64,000 nt of DNA from Salegentibacter holothuriorum (GTDB lineage: Bacteria > Bacteroidota > Bacteroidia > Flavobacteriales > Flavobacteriaceae), in assembly GCF_900168045.1 (NCBI RefSeq), contig NZ_FUYY01000001.1:372001-436000 (forward strand), in the 5' to 3' direction. The notes under the pieces were generated by a model that saw only the letters and a program-made list of their open reading frames with translations, was not told the DNA's origin and did no database searches. This document shows, piece by piece, positions 1-6,805 of this stretch (positions are counted from its first letter, which is position 1; each line of letters starts with the position of its first letter). Both the position numbers and the translations under genes were made by a program.

Positions 1-634
1 TTTTTATAGTATTTTGATCCCTGGTAGTTTTATAAAAATCTATAGCAGCATCTAATTTTGGTTTAAAATTCTGGGGTACTTCATGTATTTCCTTGACCAT
101 ACTGGACCAATACACGGTATCACGTTCTAAATCAAATTCCCAGCTACCAATTTGGGCAACTTCCTGGGTCTCTTTTAATAGCTTCTCATTTCTCTGGAGA
201 CTTTTTAACGAAGCCTGCTCTTTCTCCTTAATGCCTATTGTTTCAGTAACATCACGAAACCTTTGTAAAATTAATTTTGAATCTCCGTTATTATTAATAG
301 GAATACTATCTACTTCCCAAACTTTAGACTGGGAAATTCCGGTTTTAGTATCATAAAGCTTATACCTAAGTTCTAATATATGATCTGGTTTGCCAGATTC
401 TAAGGCTTTTTCTAAAGATTTTCTAAGTATAGTTTTAAATTCCTGCCCGAGGGTTTGTTTGTTAAAGAAATCAAATAGGTCATTTCCTAAGAGCTGACTC
501 TTTGTTACCCCCATTTTTTCTTCAAAAGAAAGATTTACCTCTAGTATTATAAATTCTTTCAAAACCGGCTTCAATAAAAGGCAGCTATCTGGAAAGGAAT
601 GAAATATTTCCTCTAATTGATTAGGGTTTATCAT
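1..634 (-). CDS. PAS-domain sensor protein, cut by the left window edge
   Basis: Only the first 211 codons are present: the frame starts at the ATG at 634 and stays open to base 1. Residues about 5-120 read as a PAS domain, ending with the typical exit FRDVTETI. A helical linker follows, and a second PAS domain begins near residue 160 (AQIGSWEFDLERDTVYWS). No signal peptide or membrane segment is visible, so it is probably cytosolic. Multi-PAS proteins of this type in flavobacteria are mostly histidine kinases, but the output domain lies outside the window, so kinase activity is inference. It is followed by no partner gene inside the window. Confidence 0.8.
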   Translation of the reverse strand, partial: MINPNQLEEIFHSFPDSCLLLKPVLKEFIILEVNLSFEEKMGVTKSQLLGNDLFDFFNKQTLGQEFKTILRKSLEKALESGKPDHILELRYKLYDTKTGISQSKVWEVDSIPINNNGDSKLILQRFRDVTETIGIKEKEQASLKSLQRNEKLLKETQEVAQIGSWEFDLERDTVYWSSMVKEIHEVPQNFKPKLDAAIDFYKTTRDQNTIK

Positions 635-840
635 TATAAATGGGGTTATGAGGCTTAAGGTTTTTAATAAAAAATTATTCTTGCTTAAAATACTAAAATC
701 TACGAAATTATTAAATTTTCCCTGACAAAATAGTAGCAAAGTTGAAGCTAATAATTTTGATTTTTGCTACGAAAAAGTTAGTTTTTAAACTAGACTAAAG
801 ATAGGAATTTCCTGAAACGAATAAGATATACCTTAAACCT

Positions 841-878
841 AAAAAAGATCCTGCTTTAATTAAAACAGGATCTTTTTT
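841..878 (-). terminator. Rho-independent terminator, bidirectional in form
   Basis: A perfect 13-bp inverted repeat (AAAAAAGATCCTG against CAGGATCTTTTTT) encloses a 12-base loop, with A and T runs at its two ends. It lies downstream of the minus-strand ferredoxin gene and upstream of the PAS gene, so it most likely ends the ferredoxin transcript. Confidence 0.8.
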
Positions 879-895
879 AATAATTTAAAGCAAAC

Positions 896-985
896 TACTT
901 CGTAGCAAGCCCACTAAGCATTAAATGGAAAAATATCGGATATCGAGGCAAGCCTCGGAATATGCTAATCTCGATTAAATAGTAA
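896..985 (+). repeat. Dispersed intergenic repeat, family R1, copy 1
   Basis: About 90 bp that aligns with 5520-5626, 28385-28490 (reversed) and 56048-56150. Shared blocks are CATTAAATGGA, the perfect inverted repeat GAGGCAAGCCTC followed by GGAATAT, and a 3' block related to AATCTCGATTATCGAGTAAA. In this copy the last hairpin is broken (CTCGATTAAATAG). It lies in the 356-bp gap between the PAS and ferredoxin genes; apart from the terminator at 841-878 I see nothing else in that gap. Confidence 0.65.
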
Positions 986-990
986 ACCAA

Positions 991-1344
991 TTATTCGTTT
1001 TCGTGCATAAATTTTTGTTTCCCAAGTAATTCTTCCACACTCTCTACGTGTTCATCATCAGGTACGCAGCAATCTACGGGACAAACCGCAGCACATTGTG
1101 GCTCTTCGTGAAATCCTTGACATTCTGTACACTTATCGGGCACAATATAATAGATCTCATCACTAACAGGTTCTTGTGCCTCATTAGCGTCTGCTTCTTT
1201 TCCATTAGGTAATACTATATTTCCTTCTAAATCTGTACCATCGGCATAACGCCAATCGTCTGCACCCTCATAAATAGCAGTATTTGGGCATTCGGGCTCG
1301 CAGGCTCCGCAATTAATGCATTCATCTGTTATAACAATTGCCAT
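991..1344 (-). CDS. 2[4Fe-4S] ferredoxin
   Basis: Small cytosolic electron carrier of 117 residues. The first cluster motif is C9-x2-C12-x2-C15-x3-C19-P and the second is C72-x2-C75-x8-C84-x3-C88-P, the spacing of bacterial dicluster (Alvin-type) ferredoxins. An acidic insert of about 45 residues between the motifs and an acidic tail ([11 protein letters not shown]) make the protein strongly negative. It is divergent from the acyl-CoA reductase gene across a 129-bp gap. That pairing, next to serC and serA, is common in flavobacteria as I recall, but the redox partner is not known from the sequence. Confidence 0.93.
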   Translation of the reverse strand: MAIVITDECINCGACEPECPNTAIYEGADDWRYADGTDLEGNIVLPNGKEADANEAQEPVSDEIYYIVPDKCTECQGFHEEPQCAAVCPVDCCVPDDEHVESVEELLGKQKFMHENE

Positions 1345-1473
1345 AGCTTTATTTCTTTGTAAATTAATTAACTTAAAACTTATGTGGTATTTCCCAGGTA
1401 TTTTTAGGAGTTTGCCTGCTTAAGTTTTAATTTCGCGATACAAATTTAAAGCCATTGGCTATCATAACCAAAT

Positions 1474-2529
1474 ATGGAAATGACAATCGAAGAAAGAAAA
1501 TCATATTTTGTTGAAGTAGGAAAATTCCTGAGTCTATTTGGGGGTGAGACTAATAATTCAGTAAAAATTACACCACAAAGCGAAAGATTTTTTAATGAAT
1601 TAAATGATAAAATAGACCAGGCCATTCATTATAACGGTTGGTTTACACGCGAAAATGTGATTTTTTCACTTCAGCAGTGGAGCAAAGCGCTAACTACAAG
1701 CAATTTGGATACCTGGTTAAAATCTTATGAGTTTAGCCCGGAAAAACAAAAAACTGTAGCCATAGTAATGGCGGGAAATATTCCGCTAGTTGGATTTCAC
1801 GACTTTATTTCGGTTTTAATTTCAGGACATAAAGTCTTGGTAAAACAATCTTCTAACGATAAACAATTGTTACCGGTAATTGCCGAATTTTTAATAGATA
1901 TCGCTCCAGAATTCAAAAATCGAATAACATTTACAGAAGATAGACTGGGTGATTTTGATGCTGTTATCGCTACCGGAAGCAACAATACAGCACGTTATTT
2001 TGAATATTACTTCAAAGGAAAACCTAGCATTATTAGAAGAAACAGGAATTCCGTAGCCATTCTCACCGGTAAAGAAAGTAAAGAAGAACTGGAAGCCTTG
2101 GGCGAAGATATTTTTAGGTATTTTGGTTTAGGTTGTCGAAATGTATCTAAACTTTATGTTCCTAATGAGTATGATTTTGATGATTTCTTTAAATCAATTT
2201 ACCCCTGGAACCCCTTAATGAATTCAGCTAAATATGCCAATAATTACGATTATAACAAAGCTGTGTATCTAATGAGTGAGTTCAAACTTTTAGAAAATGG
2301 CTTTCTAATTTTAAAAGAAGATGAGAGTTTTGGCTCTCCTATCGCTACTTTATTTTATGAAAAGTATGAAAATGAAGCACAATTGCAGGAAAAACTTCAG
2401 CAGAATAAAGAAAAACTACAATGCGTTGTAGGAAAGGAAGCTGATATTGATTTTGGCCAAACCCAACAACCAAAATTATGGGATTATGCTGATGGTGTAG
2501 ATACTCTAAGATTTTTAGAGAAAATTTAA
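1474..2529 (+). CDS. LuxC-like acyl-CoA reductase family protein
   Basis: Protein of 351 residues in the aldehyde-dehydrogenase-like LuxC family, which reduces fatty acyl-CoA or acyl thioesters to aldehydes with NADPH. Recognised by the overall pattern, including IVMAGNIPLVGFHDF near residue 95, ATGSNNTARYFEYYF near 166 and GLGCRNVSKLYVP near 214; the Cys in GLGC is the likely nucleophile of the family. It is shorter than the Vibrio enzyme (about 480). No luciferase (luxAB) genes are nearby, so the role is not bioluminescence; the true substrate is unknown. Start chosen at the first ATG, with a second ATG two codons later. serC follows 76 bp downstream on the same strand. Confidence 0.85.
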   Translation: MEMTIEERKSYFVEVGKFLSLFGGETNNSVKITPQSERFFNELNDKIDQAIHYNGWFTRENVIFSLQQWSKALTTSNLDTWLKSYEFSPEKQKTVAIVMAGNIPLVGFHDFISVLISGHKVLVKQSSNDKQLLPVIAEFLIDIAPEFKNRITFTEDRLGDFDAVIATGSNNTARYFEYYFKGKPSIIRRNRNSVAILTGKESKEELEALGEDIFRYFGLGCRNVSKLYVPNEYDFDDFFKSIYPWNPLMNSAKYANNYDYNKAVYLMSEFKLLENGFLILKEDESFGSPIATLFYEKYENEAQLQEKLQQNKEKLQCVVGKEADIDFGQTQQPKLWDYADGVDTLRFLEKI

Positions 2530-2550
2530 AGCACAATTCTTATCAGGCAT

Positions 2551-2570
2551 CTCGATAGCATCGAATTAAA
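2551..2570 (+). promoter_or_regulatory. Hairpin in front of serC (AAAT-hairpin-TTAAAA type)
   Basis: TCGAT-AGC-ATCGA forms a 5-bp stem followed by ATTAAAAA, about 35 bases before the serC start. It resembles the last hairpin of the elements at 3684-3773 and 20982-21062. The stem is short, so the call rests on the resemblance. Confidence 0.35.
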
Positions 2571-2605
2571 AACCATATAAGTGATCAACCACCAATAAAC
2601 CAACT

Positions 2606-3685
2606 ATGAAAAAACATAATTATAGCGCCGGCCCATGTATATTACCACAGGAAGTTTTTAAAGAAGCCGCACAAGGCATTTTAGACTACCAGGGATCAGG
2701 TTTGTCTATTATGGAAATTTCTCACCGTAGTGCTGCTTTTGTGGAGGTAATGGAAGAAGCCCGTAGTCTACCTTTAGAACTTTTAGGATTGAAAAACAAA
2801 GGCTACACCGCCTTATTTTTACAAGGTGGAGCGAGTATGCAATTTTTAATGACTGCCTATAATTTATTAAATAAAAAAGCAGCCTATCTCAATACCGGAA
2901 CCTGGTCTTCTAAAGCGATAAAAGAAGCGAAACTTTTTGGAGAAGTGATTGAAGTCGCTTCTTCTAAAGATAAGAACTTCAACTATATTCCTAAAGATTA
3001 CCAAATTCCAGCAGATGTAGATTACTTTCACTGCACCAGCAACAACACTATCTTCGGAACTCAAATAAAAAACTTTCCTGAAGTTGATGCGCCGCTAGTT
3101 TGTGATATGAGTAGTGATATATTTTCCAGGGAATTAGATTATTCAAAATTTGATCTTATTTACGCAGGTGCACAAAAAAATATGGGGCCGGCGGGAACTA
3201 CCCTAGTGATAATTAAGGAAGATATATTGGGGAAAGTTGAGCGCGAAATTCCTTCCATGTTAAATTACCAAGTTCATTTAGAAAAAAACAGCATGTTTAA
3301 TACCCCGGCTGTTTATGCCGTATATGTTTCGTTGTTAACTTTAAGATGGATCAAGAAAAATGGCGGTATTAAAGCTATGGAAAAAAGAAATGCTGAAAAA
3401 GCCGACTTACTATATAAAGAAATAGACCGAAATACATTATTTAAAGGTTTTGCTGAAGTAGAAGACCGTTCAGCAATGAATGCCACCTTTAACCTTACCG
3501 ATGAAAGTAAAAAAGAAGCTTTTGATAAGCTTTGGAAGGATGCCGGAATCAACGGACTTAATGGTCACAGAAGTGTTGGTGGTTACCGTGCCTCTATGTA
3601 CAACGCATTAGATATAGCAAGTGTAAAAGTTCTGGTTAACGCAATGCAACAATTAGAACAACAATCTAAGAAACATATAAATTAG
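2606..3685 (+). CDS. serC: Phosphoserine aminotransferase
   Basis: PLP enzyme that converts 3-phosphohydroxypyruvate and glutamate to O-phosphoserine; also acts on the related intermediate in DXP-dependent vitamin B6 synthesis. The 359-residue length is normal. The N-terminus HNYSAGPCILPQEV, the phosphate and PLP site LQGGASMQF near residue 73 and the PLP lysine K191 in YAGAQKNMGPAG are intact, as is the C-terminal block GLNGHRSVGGYRASMYNA. It lies directly upstream of serA, the preceding enzyme of the pathway, with a 94-bp structured gap between them. Confidence 0.97.
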   Translation: MKKHNYSAGPCILPQEVFKEAAQGILDYQGSGLSIMEISHRSAAFVEVMEEARSLPLELLGLKNKGYTALFLQGGASMQFLMTAYNLLNKKAAYLNTGTWSSKAIKEAKLFGEVIEVASSKDKNFNYIPKDYQIPADVDYFHCTSNNTIFGTQIKNFPEVDAPLVCDMSSDIFSRELDYSKFDLIYAGAQKNMGPAGTTLVIIKEDILGKVEREIPSMLNYQVHLEKNSMFNTPAVYAVYVSLLTLRWIKKNGGIKAMEKRNAEKADLLYKEIDRNTLFKGFAEVEDRSAMNATFNLTDESKKEAFDKLWKDAGINGLNGHRSVGGYRASMYNALDIASVKVLVNAMQQLEQQSKKHIN

Positions 3686-3773
3686 GTCAGCATAATGTTG
3701 ATCTAAAAAAACTATATATACAGGAAAATAATTTTAATCCTGTATCAAATTCCCGCATCAGGGATTAAAATAT
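3684..3773 (+). promoter_or_regulatory. Three-hairpin leader element between serC and serA
   Basis: Three stem-loops fill the gap from the serC stop to just before the serA start. Hairpin 1 (3684-3704) pairs AGGTCAGC with GTTGATCT around loop ATAAT. Hairpin 2 (3718-3745) pairs ATACAGGA with TCCTGTAT. Hairpin 3 (3751-3764) is TCCC-GCATCA-GGGA, flanked by AAAT and TTAAAA. The same order, loops and flanks occur at 20982-21062 with compensating base changes in the stems, which suggests the RNA fold is maintained. Function unknown: leader regulation of serA, an mRNA processing site or a mobile repeat are all possible. Confidence 0.5.
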
Positions 3774-3779
3774 AAATAA

Positions 3780-4787
3780 ATGAAGCCTGAAGATTTTTTT
3801 AATAAACCCACAATCCCTTCAAAACCTGAAAAAATTAAGATACTCGCTAACGACGGACTTGCCGAGGACGGTGTAGCACAACTTGAAAAAGCCGGTTTTG
3901 AAGTAATAAGCACTAAAGTAGCCCAGGAACAACTAGCCGAATATATAAACTCAAAGAATATAGCGGTTTTGTTGGTTCGTAGCGCTACCACGGTAGATAA
4001 TACACTTATAGATTCCTGTAAAAATTTAAAATTAATAGGTCGCGGAGGCGTTGGTTTGGATAACATTGCCGTTGAATATGCCGAAAGTAAAGGAATTAAG
4101 GTAATTAATACTCCACATGCAGCTTCAGACTCTGTTGCCGAATTAGTGTTTGCACATCTTTTTAGCGGAGTCAGAAAATTATTTGATGCAAATAGGAATA
4201 TGCCTTTAGAAGGTGAGTCCAGATTTAAGGAATTAAAAAAATCTTATTCCGCAGGAATAGAACTTAGAGGAAAAACCCTTGGAATTATTGGCTTTGGAAG
4301 AATTGGACGGAAAGTTGCTAAAATAGCTTTAGGCCTTGGAATGAAAGTTATTGCTAGCGATAAAGAGGAAGGAGAAGTAAATATTACTTTAGAATTCTAC
4401 AATCACCAAAGTATTGCAATCCCTATTAAGACTGAACCCGTTGAAGAACTCATAAAACATTCAGATTTTATAACGCTGCACGTGCCGGCACAAACCAAAC
4501 CATTAATTGGTAAAAAAGAGCTAGATGCAATGAAACCGGGTGTTGGTATAATTAATGCTGCCCGCGGCGGAGTAATCGATGAAGTCGCGCTTTTGGATGC
4601 AATAGAAGACGGGAAAGTTGCATTTTCTGGCTTAGACACTTTTGAGGCAGAGCCAAGACCAGCTATTAAGCTTTTAATGAACGAGAAGCTTTCATTGAGT
4701 CCGCATATTGGCGCTTCTACTCTTGAGGCGCAGCAGCGCATAGGATTAGAGCTTTCACAACAAATAATTTTACACTTCAAAAAATAG
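3780..4787 (+). CDS. serA: D-3-phosphoglycerate dehydrogenase (2-hydroxyacid dehydrogenase family)
   Basis: NAD-dependent enzyme for the first step of serine synthesis, 3-phosphoglycerate to 3-phosphohydroxypyruvate. The Rossmann motif GIIGFGRIGRKV is near residue 167, the substrate arginine in AARGGVID near 261 and the catalytic histidine in SPHIGAST near 308. The protein has 335 residues and no C-terminal ACT or intervening domain, so it is the short form that is usually not feedback-inhibited by serine. Identity as PGDH rather than another 2-hydroxyacid dehydrogenase rests on the serC neighbour. The N-terminus carries about 15 residues before the first beta strand (KIKILANDGLAEDG). Confidence 0.93.
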   Translation: MKPEDFFNKPTIPSKPEKIKILANDGLAEDGVAQLEKAGFEVISTKVAQEQLAEYINSKNIAVLLVRSATTVDNTLIDSCKNLKLIGRGGVGLDNIAVEYAESKGIKVINTPHAASDSVAELVFAHLFSGVRKLFDANRNMPLEGESRFKELKKSYSAGIELRGKTLGIIGFGRIGRKVAKIALGLGMKVIASDKEEGEVNITLEFYNHQSIAIPIKTEPVEELIKHSDFITLHVPAQTKPLIGKKELDAMKPGVGIINAARGGVIDEVALLDAIEDGKVAFSGLDTFEAEPRPAIKLLMNEKLSLSPHIGASTLEAQQRIGLELSQQIILHFKK

Positions 4788-4856
4788 ATTATAATAAAGC
4801 TTTAACGCACAATACTGTTTAAAAGCCGTAAATTCATTGCATAAAAGATACAATAT

Positions 4857-5477
4857 ATGGCTTCTATATTAGATTTATTGAACACGCAAATTGGAGAACA
4901 GTTGGTAAACAAAGCCAGCTCAAAAACTTCTGAAGATAAAGGAAAAGTAACTTCAGCCCTTGGAATGGCTTTGCCATTAATTCTTGGTGCGATGAAGCGA
5001 AATACTAAAAATCCTGAAGGTGCTGAAAATTTAGATAAAGCGCTGCAGAGTGAAAAACATAATGGTGACGTTTTAAACAATCTGGAAGACAGGGAAACCG
5101 AAGAACTTACTCGTGAAGGCAGTGATATTTTAGGCCATGTGCTGGGGTCAAAACAAAAAGGAATAAGCAAAACCATTGCCGGGACTTTAAATATGGAAGA
5201 AACTTCGGTAAATAAAATTATTGAAATGGCTGCACCGATTATCATGGGACTATTAGGCCAACAAAAGCGAAAAGACAATGTTGACGCCTCAGGATTACCT
5301 GGCTTATTGGGATCTGTAATGGGTTCCAATGCGTCTCACGATCAATCTTTAGTGGAAACTTTGTTAGATGCAGATGGTGACGGAAGTGTAATTGATGACG
5401 TAGCCGGTATGGTTTTAGGCGGTAAAAAAGGTAAAAAGGGCGGAAGTTTACTTGGTGGAATGTTAGGTGGCAAATAA
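4857..5477 (+). CDS. DUF937 family protein (YidB-like)
   Basis: Protein of 206 residues with the DUF937 pattern: MASILDLLNTQIGEQLV at the start, LGMALPLILGAMKRN near residue 38, a second LNMEETSVNKIIEMAAPIIMGLLG block near residue 107 and a Gly/Lys-rich tail ending GSLLGGMLGGK. An Asp-rich segment DADGDGSVIDDVAG near residue 171 looks like a calcium-type loop. No signal peptide. Function of the family is unknown. It follows serA by 69 bp on the same strand and may share its transcript. Confidence 0.85.
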   Translation: MASILDLLNTQIGEQLVNKASSKTSEDKGKVTSALGMALPLILGAMKRNTKNPEGAENLDKALQSEKHNGDVLNNLEDRETEELTREGSDILGHVLGSKQKGISKTIAGTLNMEETSVNKIIEMAAPIIMGLLGQQKRKDNVDASGLPGLLGSVMGSNASHDQSLVETLLDADGDGSVIDDVAGMVLGGKKGKKGGSLLGGMLGGK

Positions 5478-5519
5478 AATCAGGTATAATTTTTGAACTA
5501 ATTATTTTCACAAAACCCT

Positions 5520-5661
5520 GTAGAAGCAAATTACCTCAAGCCAAACCCCATAGGGTATTACATAGAAAAATTTTAAATTTCCGAACTAAACGTCTGGGTA
5601 TTTAAATCTCGATTATCGAGTAAAAATTTGAATTAAAAAAATCTCACTTGGTGAGTAAAAA
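5520..5661 (+). repeat. R1 repeat copy 2 with two terminal hairpins before the DUF6146-type gene
   Basis: A degenerate R1 copy (AATTACCTC ... TAGGGTATTACATAGAAAAA ... GTATTTAAATCTCGATTATCGAGTAAAAA). The 3' end has a perfect hairpin CTCGAT-T-ATCGAG at 5608-5620 between AAAT and TAAAAA. A second hairpin with unrelated bases but the same flanks follows at 5643-5655 (AAAT-CTCAC-TTG-GTGAG-TAAAAA), 12 bases before the start codon of the next gene. Confidence 0.6.
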
Positions 5662-5667
5662 ACAATA

Positions 5668-6087
5668 ATGAAAAACTTCATTTATATATTATTACTAGGT
5701 TTATTCATCTACAGTTGTGGAAGCACAAGAAATAGAAATCTTGGTGATTCTCAAATTAATGAGGATACCGTGCGCATTGCGAACGATAGTTTGGAGTATG
5801 AAATTATTATTATTGAACCCGGTTTCAATTTATTTATAAACTCTATTGCGAGACCAGAAGGTTATTACTCACAGCAATATTTGGAAAACAAAAACAGATT
5901 TTTAGTTTCTGAATATAATCAGCGGGTTAGTCAGCCCCAAATATATAATCCTGATCTCTATCTTCAGGAAATAAATTACAATCCTTCAATAGATTATGGC
6001 TACGAAGTGAATTATTTACTTTACAATTACTTTGTATTTTTTAGTAGGCACTACAATCAAAAATTCTCGGTACCTACACGCATTTAA
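5668..6087 (+). CDS. Lipoprotein of the DUF6146 type
   Basis: Lipoprotein of 139 residues: hydrophobic signal MKNFIYILLLGLFIYSCG with the lipobox cysteine at 17, so the mature protein is membrane-anchored at Cys17. The conserved body IANDSLEYEIIIIEPGFN, then GYYSQQYLENKNRFLVSEYN and the end block YGYEVNYLLYNYFVFFSRHY match a flavobacterial family that I recall as DUF6146 (name from memory). Function unknown. First of a same-strand series with the next three genes. Confidence 0.8.
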   Translation: MKNFIYILLLGLFIYSCGSTRNRNLGDSQINEDTVRIANDSLEYEIIIIEPGFNLFINSIARPEGYYSQQYLENKNRFLVSEYNQRVSQPQIYNPDLYLQEINYNPSIDYGYEVNYLLYNYFVFFSRHYNQKFSVPTRI

Positions 6088-6119
6088 CAGTGTTTATTTT
6101 AATTCTTCAAAGCTTTTAG

Positions 6120-6127
6120 TATTTTTG
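6120..6127 (+). promoter_or_regulatory. Possible -7 box (TATTTTTG) five bases before a start codon
   Basis: TATTTTTG fits the TAnnTTTG box of Bacteroidota promoters, but ends only 4 bases before the ATG at 6132, so a transcript from it would be leaderless or nearly so. No clear TTTG at the expected upstream distance (TTTA-rich instead). May be chance in AT-rich DNA. Confidence 0.25.
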
Positions 6128-6131
6128 CCGT

Positions 6132-6437
6132 ATGAATAAATTAAAAGAACGTTGGGGTATAGATTCTAATTGGCAAATATTTATAATTCTTGTAGTATTT
6201 GCTATCACGGGATCTGTATCAGCTAAATTGGCTGAACCTCTATGTAATTTCTTGGGTATTTATCAAACTACTTCCCACTGGGCTGTCTATTGGAGTGTCA
6301 GAATTTTTCTGATCTTTCCGATTTATCAGGTATTACTGGTAAGTTTCGGCTGGATCTTCGGCCAGTTTCAATTTTTTTGGGCTTTCCAAAAGAAAATGTT
6401 GAGCAGACTGGGACTTGCTAAATTATTTCAACAATAA
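6132..6437 (+). CDS. Small membrane protein (DUF6787-like)
   Basis: Protein of 101 residues with two or three predicted membrane helices: IFIILVVFAITGSVSAKLAEP, the region VYWSVRIFLIFPIYQVLL and WIFGQFQFFWAF, then a short basic tail. The start MNKLKERWGIDSNWQ and the block GSVSAKLAEPLCNFLGI are conserved in flavobacteria as I recall (name DUF6787 from memory, not certain). Role unknown. It sits 44 bp after the lipoprotein gene and 3 bp before the small His/Cys-rich protein gene, which suggests one transcript. Confidence 0.75.
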   Translation: MNKLKERWGIDSNWQIFIILVVFAITGSVSAKLAEPLCNFLGIYQTTSHWAVYWSVRIFLIFPIYQVLLVSFGWIFGQFQFFWAFQKKMLSRLGLAKLFQQ

Positions 6438-6440
6438 AAT

Positions 6441-6758
6441 TTGAAATTTTTTAAACACATATTTGTTTTCCTGGTAACGGCAATGTTACTAATGCCATCG
6501 GCTTTAAGCTTTTCGCATATCTTTAGCGGGCACGGGCATGAATTGTGTTTTAATTATGCCGATGAACATTTTCATGCAAGCAGCATAGATTGCGAATTGC
6601 ATTCTTTCCATAAGAATCCTGCTCTGGCTGCGAGTTTCATTAATTTTGAACCTTTCGCAGAGAAGCGTGTAAAAAAACAATTTTTCGATTTTTATCAATT
6701 TTTAAGTGATTATCAGAGGCTTCCTTTCGAGCTTCGCGGTCCACCAATGGCTGCCTAA
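6441..6758 (+). CDS. Small exported His/Cys-rich protein next to a metal receptor
   Basis: Protein of 105 residues starting at a TTG (an in-frame ATG at 6483 is possible but would remove most of the signal peptide). Residues 1-24 are a signal sequence. The segment at about 25-60 is rich in His and Cys (SHIFSGHGHELC, YADEHFHASSIDCELHSFH), with at least eight His and two Cys, as expected of a periplasmic metal-binding or sensing peptide. The rest is KKQFFDFYQFLSDYQ and ends RGPPMAA. I do not recognise a named family. Only 47 bp separate it from the His-rich TonB receptor, so joint expression and a shared metal substrate are inferred. Confidence 0.7.
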   Translation: MKFFKHIFVFLVTAMLLMPSALSFSHIFSGHGHELCFNYADEHFHASSIDCELHSFHKNPALAASFINFEPFAEKRVKKQFFDFYQFLSDYQRLPFELRGPPMAA

Positions 6759-6805
6759 CATTTCGATTTTTATTTGTTAGAAGTATAATTATTTAAAGAA
6801 TTTAT

